Positions 10,007 to 19,649 of a stretch of 64,000 nt of DNA are shown here, piece by piece. The translations under genes were made by a program, and so were the position numbers. Source of the stretch: Sphingobacterium athyrii. GTDB lineage: Bacteria > Bacteroidota > Bacteroidia > Sphingobacteriales > Sphingobacteriaceae. Every line of letters begins with the position of its first letter. Positions within the stretch are counted from its first letter, which is position 1. A model generated the notes under the pieces. The model was given only the letters and a program-made list of their open reading frames with translations, did not search any database and was not told the origin of the DNA. The DNA is taken from contig NZ_QCXX01000002.1 of the NCBI RefSeq assembly GCF_003071065.1, positions 62,001-126,000 on the forward strand, given 5' to 3'.

Positions 10007-10036
10007 AAAAATCCTGTCAACTGACAGGATTTTTTT
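10005..10036. terminator. Terminator between the thioredoxin-like gene and speA
   Basis: Inverted repeat with core TCCTGTCA / TGACAGGA flanked by A-tract on the left and T-tract on the right, placed between convergent genes; works in either direction. Confidence 0.88.
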
Positions 10037-10050
10037 ATAATTTTTTATTT

Positions 10051-11442
10051 TTATTGGTAGCCCAATAATTTCATGACCTGTTTGGAATTTTGTTCCTCCC
10101 CAAAGACTTCGTAATTGAAAGTTTCATCTCTATTTCTTCGTACCAATACATGTTTAGGCGAAGGAAGCAGACAATGATGAATTCCACCGTATCCACTCAA
10201 TACATCTTGATAAGCTCCGGTGTGGAAGAATCCTAGGTATTGTACTTTACGTGTTTTAGGCATAAATACAGAGTTCATGTGTGCTTCCTGATTGTAATAA
10301 TCCTGGCCATCACAGGTGATCCCACCTAAGTTCACACGTTCATATTCCGAATCCCAATTGTTGATTGGTAATAAAATGTATTTTTGGTTTAAAGCCCAAA
10401 CGTCTGGTAAGTTGGTGATGAAAGACCCGTCAATCATAAACCAACGTTCGCGATCATTTTGTTGCTTACGTCCCAAAACTTTATAAAGAATTCCTGACGC
10501 TTCAGCGACTGTATATTTGCCAAATTCAGTAATGATATCCGGCTCCATGACTTCATGGTGCGCGCAAATCTGTTTGATCCTGTTGACAATTTCATTGACC
10601 ATATATTCATAATCGAAATCATGTACCAATGAATCCTTAAAAGGCATGCCACCACCAATATCCAAAGTGTCTAAATCAGGATTTATTTTTTTGAATTTAC
10701 AATAGAGCGTGACGTATTTCTCCAACTCATTCCAGTAATACGGTGTGTCTGATATACCCGAATTAATAAAAAAATGAAGTAGCTTCACCTTAAAATTTGG
10801 ATTGTCAACAATCTTATTATTGTAAAAGTCGATGACATCTTCTTGCCGAATGCCCAATCTGGAGGTGTAAAATTGAGAATCTGGCTGCTCCTCTGAAGCG
10901 ACCCGGATCCCCAAAGCACATGGTTCGTCTAATTCAATCTCATCATCATAGAGATTGAATTCCTCCTTATTGTCCAAGACAGGAATAATGTTTGTATAAC
11001 CATCATGGATCATATCAACAATATACTGTTTGTACTGATAGGTTTTGAATCCATTACAGATGACTGTAATGTCTTTTGTTACGGTACCTTGTCTTTCCAA
11101 TGAATCGATCATCGGCATGTCAAACGCAGATGAAGTTTCAAGGTGGATATCATTTTTCAAGGCTTCTTCTACAATGTGCTTGAAATGGGAAGATTTAGTA
11201 CAATAACAGTATTTGTAAGATCCGCGATAGTTGTGTTTCAGAATTGCGGTCTGAAAAAGGATTTTCGCTTGTTGAATTTTTTTGCTGACGATAGGCAAAT
11301 AGGTAAAACGTAACGGCGTACCGTACGTTTCTATCATTTCCATTAAATTCAAATCGTGGAAATACAATTCGTCGTCGATGATTTCGAATCCGTCCTGGGG
11401 AAAACCAACACTTAAGTCAAGAAATTCCTGATAGCTCTGCAT
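10051..11442 (-). CDS. speA: Arginine decarboxylase (type III PLP fold)
   Basis: A 463-aa PLP enzyme with an alanine racemase-like barrel followed by a beta domain. The likely PLP lysine is in SYKYCYCTKSSHF near residue 80; the glycine-rich phosphate-binding strand is LDTLDIGGGMPFKDS near residue 270. It resembles the short arginine decarboxylases of Bacteroidetes, which convert arginine to agmatine for polyamine synthesis. A related amino acid decarboxylase activity cannot be excluded from sequence. It is divergent from argS with 108 bp between, an attractive pairing as both use arginine. Polyamine genes elsewhere in the window (speH module) fit. Confidence 0.78.
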   Translation of the reverse strand: MQSYQEFLDLSVGFPQDGFEIIDDELYFHDLNLMEMIETYGTPLRFTYLPIVSKKIQQAKILFQTAILKHNYRGSYKYCYCTKSSHFKHIVEEALKNDIHLETSSAFDMPMIDSLERQGTVTKDITVICNGFKTYQYKQYIVDMIHDGYTNIIPVLDNKEEFNLYDDEIELDEPCALGIRVASEEQPDSQFYTSRLGIRQEDVIDFYNNKIVDNPNFKVKLLHFFINSGISDTPYYWNELEKYVTLYCKFKKINPDLDTLDIGGGMPFKDSLVHDFDYEYMVNEIVNRIKQICAHHEVMEPDIITEFGKYTVAEASGILYKVLGRKQQNDRERWFMIDGSFITNLPDVWALNQKYILLPINNWDSEYERVNLGGITCDGQDYYNQEAHMNSVFMPKTRKVQYLGFFHTGAYQDVLSGYGGIHHCLLPSPKHVLVRRNRDETFNYEVFGEEQNSKQVMKLLGYQ

Positions 11443-11457
11443 TTTTTATTATTTTTG

Positions 11458-11465
11458 CAAAGATA
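11458..11465 (-). promoter_or_regulatory. Promoter -7 box for speA
   Basis: Read leftward this is TATCTTTG, a full match to the Bacteroidetes TAnnTTTG element. The predicted start site falls only about 10 nt before the speA ATG (11442), giving an almost leaderless mRNA. No good -33 element is seen. Confidence 0.6.
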
Positions 11466-11550
11466 TACTTTAATGGTGAATACCTAAATAAGGAATGTTA
11501 TTTATTTCCAGTTCACTATCAGGAAGTTGTAAAATTTACAAAATCATTAA

Positions 11551-13335
11551 ATGGCAAATTCTATTCAAAGGCGACTTGTTGAAGTCACAGTACAGGCTGT
11601 TAAAGCGCTTTACAATGCAGATATTTTAGAACATCAGATAGCTTTACAAGCGACCCGAAAGGAGTTTGAAGGGCAGATTACGATCGTAACTTTTCCAGTA
11701 ACGCGCTTCTCAAAATTGTCTCCGGAGCAGACCGGAGCAGCAATCGGTACCTATTTACAGCAGCATATTACTGAAATCTCAGACTTCAACGTAATAAAAG
11801 GCTTTTTGAATATCGTGCTTTCTGATGACTACTGGGTTTCCTTATTGAACAATACGATTGTTGCCAGAGATTTTGGCATCTTTCCAGCTAATGGAAAGAA
11901 GTTGATGGTGGAATATTCTTCGCCGAATACGAATAAGCCTTTACATCTGGGGCACATCCGAAATAATCTATTAGGGTATTCTGTTGCTGAAATTCTCAAA
12001 GCCTATGGTTATGAAGTCATCAAAGCCAATTTGGTGAACGATCGTGGTATCCATATTTGTAAGTCCATGTTGGTCTGGCAGAAATTTGGTGCGGGGGAGA
12101 CGCCTGAATCCACAGGCATGAAGGGTGATCACCTTGTCGGTAAGTATTATGTCGTTTTTGACAAGGAGTATAAAAAAGAAATAGAGTTGCTGAAAGCCGA
12201 GGGGCAATCCGAAGATGAGGCGAAAAAGAATGCGCCATTGATGAAAGAGGCTCAGTCTATGCTTCAAAAATGGGAGGCAGGAGACGAAGAGGTAATCAGG
12301 CTTTGGAAAACCATGAATAGTTGGGTCTATGCCGGTTTTGAAAAAACCTATAAGCAGTTGGGGGTAGACTTTGATAAATATTATTACGAATCCGACACCT
12401 ATCTTTTGGGTAAAGATATTATTCAGGAGGGACTGGACAAAGGCGTTTTCTTTAAGAAAGAAGACAATTCGGTCTGGATAGATCTGACAGACGAAGGATT
12501 AGACCAAAAATTGGTTCTCCGTGGGGATGGTACTTCAGTCTATATTACACAGGATTTGGGTACTGCACAGCTTAAATATGATGAGTTCAAAATGAGTGAA
12601 TCCATTTATGTTGTCGGTAATGAGCAGGATTACCATTTCAAGGTCTTGTTTTTGATCCTCAAAAAACTGGGTAAATCATGGGCGGATGGTTTGTTCCACT
12701 TATCTTATGGCATGGTTGATTTACCTTCCGGTAAAATGAAGTCACGTGAGGGAACGGTGGTGGATGCCGACGACTTAATGGCCGAAATGCTTAAAACAGC
12801 ACAGGAACGTACGGAAGAACTTGGGAAAACCGAAGGCTTGGCTGAAGATGCCAAGGCTGCACTTTATAACACCATCGGGATGGGTGCGTTGAAATACTTC
12901 TTATTAAAAGTAGACCCAAAGAAACGTCTATTGTTTGATCCAAACGAATCGGTAGATTTTCAAGGTCATACCGGACCTTTTATCCAATATACACATGCGC
13001 GCATCAAATCTGTTTTGAGTAAGGCTGAATTTGATGCGAATAGTCCGGTATCGGTACTTCCTTCAATTTCATCTTATGAGCGTGATCTGATTCAGCAGTT
13101 GGGTGCCTTTCCGGAAACTATTGAGGCATCTGCACAGGAATTTAGTCCAGCGCAATTGGCCAATTACGTTTACGAGGTTGCCAAGTTATATAATAAATTT
13201 TATCACGAAGAGAGTATATTAAAGGCCGAAGCCAACGATGTAAAGAATTTTAGATTACATCTATCAGCGGCAGCAGCGAAAGTTATCGCCAAAGGAATGG
13301 GGTTGTTGGGTATATGTGTGCCGGAAAGAATGTAA
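11551..13335 (+). CDS. argS: Arginyl-tRNA synthetase
   Basis: A 594-aa class I aminoacyl-tRNA synthetase charging tRNA-Arg. The HIGH-type motif is in SPNTNKPLHLGHIRNNLLG near residue 130; the KMSKS-like region reads GKMKSREGTVVDADDL near residue 395; the C-terminal DALR anticodon-binding domain ends the protein. The usual N-terminal Arg-tRNA domain is present. Length is standard. Confidence 0.96.
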   Translation: MANSIQRRLVEVTVQAVKALYNADILEHQIALQATRKEFEGQITIVTFPVTRFSKLSPEQTGAAIGTYLQQHITEISDFNVIKGFLNIVLSDDYWVSLLNNTIVARDFGIFPANGKKLMVEYSSPNTNKPLHLGHIRNNLLGYSVAEILKAYGYEVIKANLVNDRGIHICKSMLVWQKFGAGETPESTGMKGDHLVGKYYVVFDKEYKKEIELLKAEGQSEDEAKKNAPLMKEAQSMLQKWEAGDEEVIRLWKTMNSWVYAGFEKTYKQLGVDFDKYYYESDTYLLGKDIIQEGLDKGVFFKKEDNSVWIDLTDEGLDQKLVLRGDGTSVYITQDLGTAQLKYDEFKMSESIYVVGNEQDYHFKVLFLILKKLGKSWADGLFHLSYGMVDLPSGKMKSREGTVVDADDLMAEMLKTAQERTEELGKTEGLAEDAKAALYNTIGMGALKYFLLKVDPKKRLLFDPNESVDFQGHTGPFIQYTHARIKSVLSKAEFDANSPVSVLPSISSYERDLIQQLGAFPETIEASAQEFSPAQLANYVYEVAKLYNKFYHEESILKAEANDVKNFRLHLSAAAAKVIAKGMGLLGICVPERM

Positions 13336-13339
13336 CGAT

Positions 13340-14416
13340 ATGAGGAAGATTCGTGTTGGCCTTATAGGCTTTGGTATTTCAGGACAGGTTTTTCATGCTC
13401 CTGTAATGCGTTCTATCGTGGCACTGGAACTTGTAAAGGTTACCGCGCGCAAGGCTGAGCAACAGGCGCTATTGAAAGAGCGCTTTCCGCAAGCGGAGAC
13501 TGCACTGTCCGCTGATGAAATTTTTGCTGATGAAACCATCGAACTGGTCGTGATTGCTACCTCTAACGATATGCATTATCCAATGGCAAAACGTGCTTTG
13601 GAGGCTGGAAAACATGTCGTTGTTGAAAAACCGTTTACAAATACGGTAGAACAGGCAGATGAGTTGATTGCGCTCGCCAGAGAAAAGAATTTGGTGCTTG
13701 CTCCCTATCATAATCTGAGATTTACTTCGGATTATCGAACGGTAGAGAAAATTATAAAAGGTGGCCGATTGGGACGGATCGTAAATCTGGAATCAAGATT
13801 TGACCGTTTTCGGAATTATTTGAGACCCAATGCATGGCGTGAAGAGAATTTGCCCGGATCAGGTATATTTTACGATTTGGGTCCGCATCTTATCGACCAG
13901 GCTTTGCAATTATTTGGAAAACCGAATGCTGTATTTGCAGACCTTGCGATACAACGGGATCACGCAAAGACCATTGATAATTTTGACTGTATTTTGTACT
14001 ACGATAATTTGAGAGTTTCGCTCAAAGGATCAATGCTTGCGAAAGAACCGACTCCACGATATCGCCTCTTTGGTATGAACGGAAATTTTGTAAAAAATGG
14101 TGTTGATCCCCAAGAAGCATTATTGCGGGACGGTAAGTTCCCTGATGAGGACCCCAATTGGGGCGAAGAGGAGCCCAGTATCTATGGTAAACTGAACATT
14201 GTTGAAGAAGGTAAAGATGTGGAAGAAATTATTGTATCAGAAAAAGGTTCTTATCCTGACTTTTATCAAAATGTTGCGGATACTATTTTAGGTCAAGCCA
14301 CCTTAATAGCTTCGCCGGAACAGGCTCGAGATGTGATTCGTATCATCGAACTTGGTTACCAGAGTCAATCGGAAAGACGGGTCATTTCTACAGAAGATCA
14401 ATTGATTGCTTATTAA
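13340..14416 (+). CDS. Gfo/Idh/MocA family oxidoreductase
   Basis: A 358-aa NAD(P)-dependent oxidoreductase with the N-terminal Rossmann motif RVGLIGFGISGQVFHAPV, then the family signature AGKHVVVEKPFTNTVEQAD near residue 95 and a C-terminal alpha/beta domain. Family members act on sugars, inositols or related polyols; the substrate is not evident. The start ATG at 13340 lies 4 bp after the argS stop, so it is probably read from the argS transcript; a longer frame from 13316 would overlap argS and adds nothing conserved. Confidence 0.85.
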   Translation: MRKIRVGLIGFGISGQVFHAPVMRSIVALELVKVTARKAEQQALLKERFPQAETALSADEIFADETIELVVIATSNDMHYPMAKRALEAGKHVVVEKPFTNTVEQADELIALAREKNLVLAPYHNLRFTSDYRTVEKIIKGGRLGRIVNLESRFDRFRNYLRPNAWREENLPGSGIFYDLGPHLIDQALQLFGKPNAVFADLAIQRDHAKTIDNFDCILYYDNLRVSLKGSMLAKEPTPRYRLFGMNGNFVKNGVDPQEALLRDGKFPDEDPNWGEEEPSIYGKLNIVEEGKDVEEIIVSEKGSYPDFYQNVADTILGQATLIASPEQARDVIRIIELGYQSQSERRVISTEDQLIAY

Positions 14417-14425
14417 TATAAGACT

Positions 14426-15619
14426 GTGAATACATACGATGCGATTATAATTGGCGGTGGTGCCTGTGGTTTAATGTGTGCGGCACAAGCTGGACTGTTG
14501 GGAAAGAAAACATTGTTGTTGGAACGCAATGATAAAGTGGGAGCCAAGATCCTGATTTCAGGTGGCGGAAGATGCAATTACACAAATACCGGAACTACAA
14601 TTGCTAATTTTATCTCTGAAAACCCGGATTTTTTGCACGGCATATTTAAGCAATGGACAGTCGAAGATACCATTGATTTTTTTGAAGCATACGGTATTAA
14701 AGGGCAAGAAAAGACTTTAGGGCAATTGTTTCCAGCAACGAATAAAGCGAAAGATATCGTTGCGGTATTTTCGAAGATTCTTTATGAAACTGAACAGGAT
14801 ATAGCGCTCAGCACGCTCGTGAAATCGGTGGAAAAGAATGCTGATGGGTTTACGGTTCATGTAGAAAGTCCGAAAGGAGAGCATCTGTATAGAGCTAAAA
14901 AGCTGGTGATTGCTTCAGGGGGGCTCCCAGTTCAGAAGCTGGGCGCATCTGATTTTGGATTACGTATTGCAAAACAGTTTGGCTTGGAGCTTGTTGCTAC
15001 GGCTCCTGCATTGGTTCCTTTGACAATCACGGGAAAAGATGCAGATTGGTACAGTTCGTTGTCAGGGAATTCCGTGTTCTCCAAAGTATCTGTTGCGGGT
15101 ATGTCTTTTGAAGAGAATATTCTGTTTACGCACTGGGGATTAAGTGGCCCGGCAATTCTTCAGATATCAAGTTATTGGCGGCCGGGGCAGGAAATTATCC
15201 TTGATCTGCTGCCTAATTTTAATTTAGATAATCTTATCAAACAAGAGCGCCAAGTCGGGGGAAAGAGGCTTGTTTCACAACTGCTGAATGACTATTTTAG
15301 TCGAAAGTTGGTGGATGCGCTCGGCAAATTCCTTGCATTGGATATCAAAATAGCATCCCTGAGCAAAGCTGACGCTAAGTTGATTGTTGATACGGTTCAT
15401 CGTTTTAAGGTCAAACCTGCAGGTGATAAGGGATATGATAAAGCCGAGGTGATGCGTGGTGGTGTTTCCACAGCGGAATTGCGCGGCAAGACATTAGAAT
15501 CCAAGAAAATACCCGGTCTTTATTTTGGAGGTGAGACTGTCGATGTTACAGGCTGGCTTGGTGGCTATAATTTCCAATGGGCCTGGGCAAGCGGTTATGT
15601 GATTGCGCAAGCTATTTAG
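14426..15619 (+). CDS. HI0933/YhiN-family FAD-dependent oxidoreductase
   Basis: A 397-aa flavoprotein starting with GTG at 14426. The FAD fold is DAIIIGGGACGLMCAAQAG, followed by the family motif GAKILISGGGRCNYTNT near residue 38 and a C-terminal MRGGVSTAEL...GLYFGGETVDVTGWLGGYNFQWAWASG block typical of HI0933-like proteins. The reaction is unknown for most members. It is 9 bp after the Gfo/Idh gene, likely co-transcribed. Confidence 0.88.
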   Translation: MNTYDAIIIGGGACGLMCAAQAGLLGKKTLLLERNDKVGAKILISGGGRCNYTNTGTTIANFISENPDFLHGIFKQWTVEDTIDFFEAYGIKGQEKTLGQLFPATNKAKDIVAVFSKILYETEQDIALSTLVKSVEKNADGFTVHVESPKGEHLYRAKKLVIASGGLPVQKLGASDFGLRIAKQFGLELVATAPALVPLTITGKDADWYSSLSGNSVFSKVSVAGMSFEENILFTHWGLSGPAILQISSYWRPGQEIILDLLPNFNLDNLIKQERQVGGKRLVSQLLNDYFSRKLVDALGKFLALDIKIASLSKADAKLIVDTVHRFKVKPAGDKGYDKAEVMRGGVSTAELRGKTLESKKIPGLYFGGETVDVTGWLGGYNFQWAWASGYVIAQAI

Positions 15620-15708
15620 CGCCCAAGATAAACAGCCGGCTTACCGGGGAAATGTCCTGAAGGTGAACTGCGGAACGATCATAGCTCAATACCGTTACAT
15701 ACAGATTT

Positions 15709-16782
15709 TTAGGAAAGACGATTAGAAGCGTGCTGATTCTGTGCGGTATCAGTTGGCTTTTCCGACCGATCTAGATATAATTGAGCTGCCGCAGTTAAAC
15801 GTTGTCTTATCCGGCTTTGTAAATTGCGCGGAGTCAATACTTTGATCGCTTCGCCAAATCCTAAAATTTCCCGCTCCAATTCAAAATTCAGGACAACATC
15901 TATACGGATTAAGACTGATCCGTCCTCCTTTTTGTCTAAAATCTGCTGAGAGGGATGTATCGGTTTGGTTTCTACATAAGGCGCATTTCTGGCGTTGATC
16001 TCTAGTATCACACGTTGGCCACGATCTTTTTGTGTTTTAGTAACTCCTATGGTATCGGAAAAGTATCGTTCAAAATCTATTCCTGTATAGGCGATGTATG
16101 AATTTTTACCCATCTCCTCAATTGTATTAATTCGGTCCAACGCAAGTGTCATCAAACCCTCGCTTTTTTTATGGTGGCCAATCAGAAACCATCGGTTACG
16201 GTATTCTTTTAAGAGATAGGGTGAGAAAATGAGGTCCTGCCGTTGCGTTGCTTTGAAAGACTGGTAACTGATGAGAAGTGGTGTTTTTTCACGAATGGCC
16301 TGATGGAGGGGACTAATAAATGATAGCCCCTTCAAAAGATTGTTACTCTCCATTTGGATAATGGCGGGTTGATTGTCTTTTTTAGTGTGTATACTGTCCT
16401 CAAGGCGTGCGACTATATCACTCATTTCGTCGAAGCTTGAAAAACCGCTGACATGTTTTAAAACCTCTACAGCTTCCTTCATTTTTTGCATATCTCCAAC
16501 AGAGATAGGCGAGTTGCTGATACTGTATTTTGGGTCTTCGTAGGTGTAAAATTTGCGATGTGTGACAATAATGGGGGCATTATATCCCAATTTATTGCTT
16601 CTCATCAACTGTATATCGCCCTGAATAGTTCGTTTGCTTATACCGTTTTTGATTCCTTCAAATTCATAAAGTGCATCGGAAACCTTTTCCATTAAGTCTT
16701 CTAAAGTCCATTTACGATGTCTTAGACGCAGACAGCTGTCTATTGTTTTGTAACGGATAAGTGCGAGTTTATTTAATGCCAT
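15709..16782 (-). CDS. WYL-domain transcriptional regulator
   Basis: A 357-aa protein: an N-terminal winged-helix-like part (SKRTIQGDIQLMRSNKLGYNAPI near residue 50), a middle WYL domain (SYQSFKATQRQDLIFSPYLLKEYRNRWFLIGHHKKS near residues 175-210) and a WCX-like C-terminus. WYL proteins sense nucleotides or nucleic acids and often control DNA repair or defence genes. It is monocistronic next to rnpB, so no target is suggested by context. Confidence 0.85.
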   Translation of the reverse strand: MALNKLALIRYKTIDSCLRLRHRKWTLEDLMEKVSDALYEFEGIKNGISKRTIQGDIQLMRSNKLGYNAPIIVTHRKFYTYEDPKYSISNSPISVGDMQKMKEAVEVLKHVSGFSSFDEMSDIVARLEDSIHTKKDNQPAIIQMESNNLLKGLSFISPLHQAIREKTPLLISYQSFKATQRQDLIFSPYLLKEYRNRWFLIGHHKKSEGLMTLALDRINTIEEMGKNSYIAYTGIDFERYFSDTIGVTKTQKDRGQRVILEINARNAPYVETKPIHPSQQILDKKEDGSVLIRIDVVLNFELEREILGFGEAIKVLTPRNLQSRIRQRLTAAAQLYLDRSEKPTDTAQNQHASNRLS

Positions 16783-16927
16783 ATGTTTACTGATGGAAGT
16801 TTAGATGAAAATACAAACTTTATATTATCTACGCAAAGGGACTGCGTAAATTTTAACTGTCTTCAACGCGTTAAAGGAGCAGCATTGAATTTTTAAGGAA
16901 ATTCGCTGTTTATCCAAGTAAAATAGC

Positions 16928-16935
16928 TACTTTTG
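16928..16935 (+). promoter_or_regulatory. Promoter -7 box of rnpB
   Basis: TACTTTTG is a full match to TAnnTTTG. It ends 4 nt before the first base of the P1 helix at 16940, exactly where a start site is expected. No clear TTTG element is seen at the usual distance upstream. Confidence 0.65.
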
Positions 16936-16939
16936 CGGA

Positions 16940-17320
16940 GAAGCAAACTGGTTCTATCGCTGCTCTTTCGGGAGGAGAGGAAAGTCCGGGCAACATAGAG
17001 CGACACGCTTCCTAACGGGAAGGATGCTATCAAAATAGCAGACAGAAAGTGCCACAGAAAATATACCGCTTTTCGGAGTAAGGGTGAAAACGTAAGGTAA
17101 GAGCTTACGGTCTTGTATGGTAACATATATTACGGTAAACCTCGTGTGTTGAAAGACCAAATAGGTTACGAAATCTGAAGGCTGCTCGTCTTCTTTCAAT
17201 TTATTGGAATTCGTAATGGGTAGGTTGATTGAGTTTGTCAGCGATGGCAAATCTAGATAAATGATAGAAATTCCACTTCGGTGGTCTACAGAACCCGGCT
17301 TACAAGGTTTGCTTCTTTTT
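16940..17320 (+). ncRNA. rnpB: RNase P RNA (class A)
   Basis: The universally conserved 5' core GAGGAAAGTCCGGGC is present near 16976, and the 3' partner GAACCCGGCTTACAA near 17291. The terminal helix P1 pairs GAAGCAAAC (16940-16948) with GTTTGCTTC (17307-17315), followed at once by a T-run that ends transcription. About 376 nt is normal for bacterial type A. It is the catalytic subunit that removes tRNA 5' leaders. Open reading frames on the opposite strand here are shadows of the RNA. Confidence 0.96.
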
Positions 17321-17383
17321 CGCTAATTGCTAAAAAAACCTTATATTGATTTCCATAATTGAAAATAGCATAACGCTGAATTT

Positions 17384-18775
17384 ATGAGTACAATTTTAAT
17401 CATTGACGATGAACGCGCCATCAGAAGTTCTCTGCGTGATATCTTGGAATATGAAGATTATACGATTTTAGATGTTGACAATGGCCGGGATGGATTGGAT
17501 ATTTTAAAAAAAGAAAAGATCAACTTGGTGCTATGTGACATCAAGATGAATAACATGGACGGAATGGAGGTGCTGTCCGAAGCACATCAGACCAGCCCAG
17601 ACATTCCTTTTATTATGATTTCCGGTCATGGCACGATTGAAACAGCAGTTGAGGCGGCAAAAAAGGGTGCTTTTGATTTCCTTGAAAAACCATTGGATTT
17701 AAACCGATTGCTTATTACGGTTCGAAATGCATTGGATAAGAGTTCACTAGTCACCGAAACCAAGGTATTAAAACGTAAAGTCAGCAGTTCAAAGACAAAA
17801 GATATATTGGGTGAATCCGGAGCAATTAAACGGATCAAAGAAACAATAGATCGTGTTGCTCCGACGGAGGCAAGAGTATTGATTACAGGGGCAAATGGTT
17901 CGGGTAAGGAGCTTGTGGCCCGTTGGCTGCATGAAAAATCAAATCGTTCACAGGCACCATTGATCGAGGTAAACTGTGCTGCGATTCCTTCGGAACTGAT
18001 TGAATCCGAATTGTTCGGGCATGAAAAAGGTTCCTTTACTTCGGCGATTAAACAACGGATAGGTAAGTTTGAACAGGCCAGTGGTGGAACATTGTTTTTG
18101 GACGAGATAGGTGATATGAGCCTTTCTGCTCAGGCTAAGGTTTTGCGGGCTTTACAGGAACATAAAATTACCAGAGTGGGGGGAGATAAGGAAATTGATG
18201 TGAATGTACGTGTTGTCGCTGCAACCAACAAAGATTTGCTAAAAGAAATCGAAGAGGGTAATTTTAGAATGGACTTGTATCACCGTCTTTCGGTAATTTT
18301 AATCCATGTGCCGTCATTAATTGATCGCGTTGATGACATCCCTTTGCTTTCCACCAACTTTTGCGAAGAAATATGTATGGAGTACGGTATTCCTGTGAAG
18401 GAAATAACGAATGCTGCAATGAAAGAATTGAGCCATCTCCCCTGGACAGGAAATATTCGTGAATTGCGGAATATGATCGAGCGTCTAATTATTTTGAGTG
18501 ATAAATCCATTACTGATAAAGATGTTGTTGCATTCGCTAATCCTTCGCGTGAGCCAGTAGGTGGAGTTGCCTATGAAAAAGGGGCAGTAAATTATGGGTT
18601 GGATATGGATTCGTTTGATTCGTTCCAGGATTATAAGGATCATGCGGAAAAAGAATTTATAAAATATAAATTGGAAAAGAATAATTGGAATGTGTCCAAG
18701 ACTGCGGATGACCTCGATATACAGCGTAGTCATCTCTATAGTAAAATTGAGAAATTTGGTCTCAAAAGAGATTAA
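17384..18775 (+). CDS. NtrC-type response regulator (REC-AAA+-Fis)
   Basis: A 463-aa regulator. Receiver domain 1-120 with phospho-acceptor D52 (LVLCDIKMNNMDG) and the FLEKPLDL lysine; AAA+ domain with Walker A GANGSGKE (169-176) and Walker B GGTLFLDEIGDMS; C-terminal Fis-type helix-turn-helix. The sigma-54 contact loop, normally GAFTGA, reads GSFTSA (216-221), keeping Phe and Thr. No kinase is adjacent, so it is an orphan regulator. It starts 64 bp after rnpB and ends in a strong terminator. Confidence 0.92.
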   Translation: MSTILIIDDERAIRSSLRDILEYEDYTILDVDNGRDGLDILKKEKINLVLCDIKMNNMDGMEVLSEAHQTSPDIPFIMISGHGTIETAVEAAKKGAFDFLEKPLDLNRLLITVRNALDKSSLVTETKVLKRKVSSSKTKDILGESGAIKRIKETIDRVAPTEARVLITGANGSGKELVARWLHEKSNRSQAPLIEVNCAAIPSELIESELFGHEKGSFTSAIKQRIGKFEQASGGTLFLDEIGDMSLSAQAKVLRALQEHKITRVGGDKEIDVNVRVVAATNKDLLKEIEEGNFRMDLYHRLSVILIHVPSLIDRVDDIPLLSTNFCEEICMEYGIPVKEITNAAMKELSHLPWTGNIRELRNMIERLIILSDKSITDKDVVAFANPSREPVGGVAYEKGAVNYGLDMDSFDSFQDYKDHAEKEFIKYKLEKNNWNVSKTADDLDIQRSHLYSKIEKFGLKRD

Positions 18776-18819
18776 TATAAAATAAGGGCTTTCAAAAGAA
18801 GCCCTTATTTTATATTAAT
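18771..18819. terminator. Terminator after the NtrC-type regulator
   Basis: A perfect 21-bp inverted repeat (18771-18791 with 18799-18819) around the loop TCAAAAG; the G/C core is AAGGGCTT / AAGCCCTT with T-rich flank. It includes the stop codon of the regulator. Confidence 0.88.
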
Positions 18820-18841
18820 CTAGCGATGTATTTTACATTAA

Positions 18842-18889
18842 AAATCATGGTTAAGTAGCTGTATTGTTAAAATAATCTTAACATGATTT
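18842..18889. repeat. Second inverted repeat between convergent genes
   Basis: AAATCATGGTTAAG (18842-18855) pairs with CTTAACATGATTT (18877-18889) apart from one bulged G. It lies just downstream of the leftward HAD gene and may act as its terminator, although there is no strong T-run. Confidence 0.4.
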
Positions 18890-18914
18890 AATAAGCTGTC
18901 TAATCAAGATTTTT

Positions 18915-19574
18915 CTATTGCAGTATTGCTTTCACATTTGCTACTGAAATCTCAGTATAGTTTCTGACATAAGTATCGCTTACAGGAAGCTCTTGTTGTT
19001 TATGCGTTGATAATACAGCAACAACCTTCATTCCCGCATTCTTAGCAGCTGTAATACCCGAAAAGGAATCTTCAAATACAATACATTTTTCAATCGGCAT
19101 ACCAAGATTTTCAGCTGATTTCAAGTAAACTTCGGGATGTGGTTTATGAAGTTTCACATCTTCGCTGCTTAATGTGGACGAGAAAAGATCCCGGATCTTT
19201 AACTCATCCAAGATCAGATCCATATTTTCCTTGGGTGCAGATGTTGCTACTGCAAGTTTAAATCCATTGTCTTTTAACTCTTTTAAAAATTCTATTAAAC
19301 CTTTAATAGGAGCTACATGTTCTTTGTAGATCACTCTAAAAAGCTGTTCTTTTTCAAATTCAAGCGTACGCAATTCTTCAGGAGATATTGGTCGTTTAAA
19401 AAAATGCTGCATGATATAGCTGTTGTGTTTGCCATACATATGCTGTTCAAATTCTTCTTCAGTAGCCTGCTGTACGTTATGGTTTTTAAAAAAAGCTCTG
19501 AAAGCTTCTGCGTGGAAGGGATTTGTGTGACTTATAACCCCGTCCATGTCAAAAATTGCCGCGTATTCTGTCAT
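18915..19574 (-). CDS. HAD-superfamily phosphatase / beta-phosphoglucomutase-like
   Basis: A 219-aa HAD hydrolase. Motif I is AAIFDMDGVISHTNPFH with nucleophile and acid Asp; motif II is AVATSAPKENM near residue 105; motif III/IV is CIVFEDSFSGITAAKNAGM near residue 165. The cap type matches the beta-phosphoglucomutase/sugar phosphatase subfamily. I chose the start MTEYAAIFD at 19574; an upstream ATG at 19589 adds five residues. The substrate is not evident and the gene stands alone. Confidence 0.85.
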   Translation of the reverse strand: MTEYAAIFDMDGVISHTNPFHAEAFRAFFKNHNVQQATEEEFEQHMYGKHNSYIMQHFFKRPISPEELRTLEFEKEQLFRVIYKEHVAPIKGLIEFLKELKDNGFKLAVATSAPKENMDLILDELKIRDLFSSTLSSEDVKLHKPHPEVYLKSAENLGMPIEKCIVFEDSFSGITAAKNAGMKVVAVLSTHKQQELPVSDTYVRNYTEISVANVKAILQ

Positions 19575-19649
19575 TTGGCTAATATACAATAATTGCTTTA
19601 TTTGATTGTTTGTCGACTTTCATATTCCAGTAAATATTTTAGGATACTG

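Noticed and set aside
16893..17250. Two leftward reading frames of 77 and 98 codons
   Set aside because: They lie over the RNase P RNA, whose conserved core and P1 helix explain the sequence; the frames are shadows.
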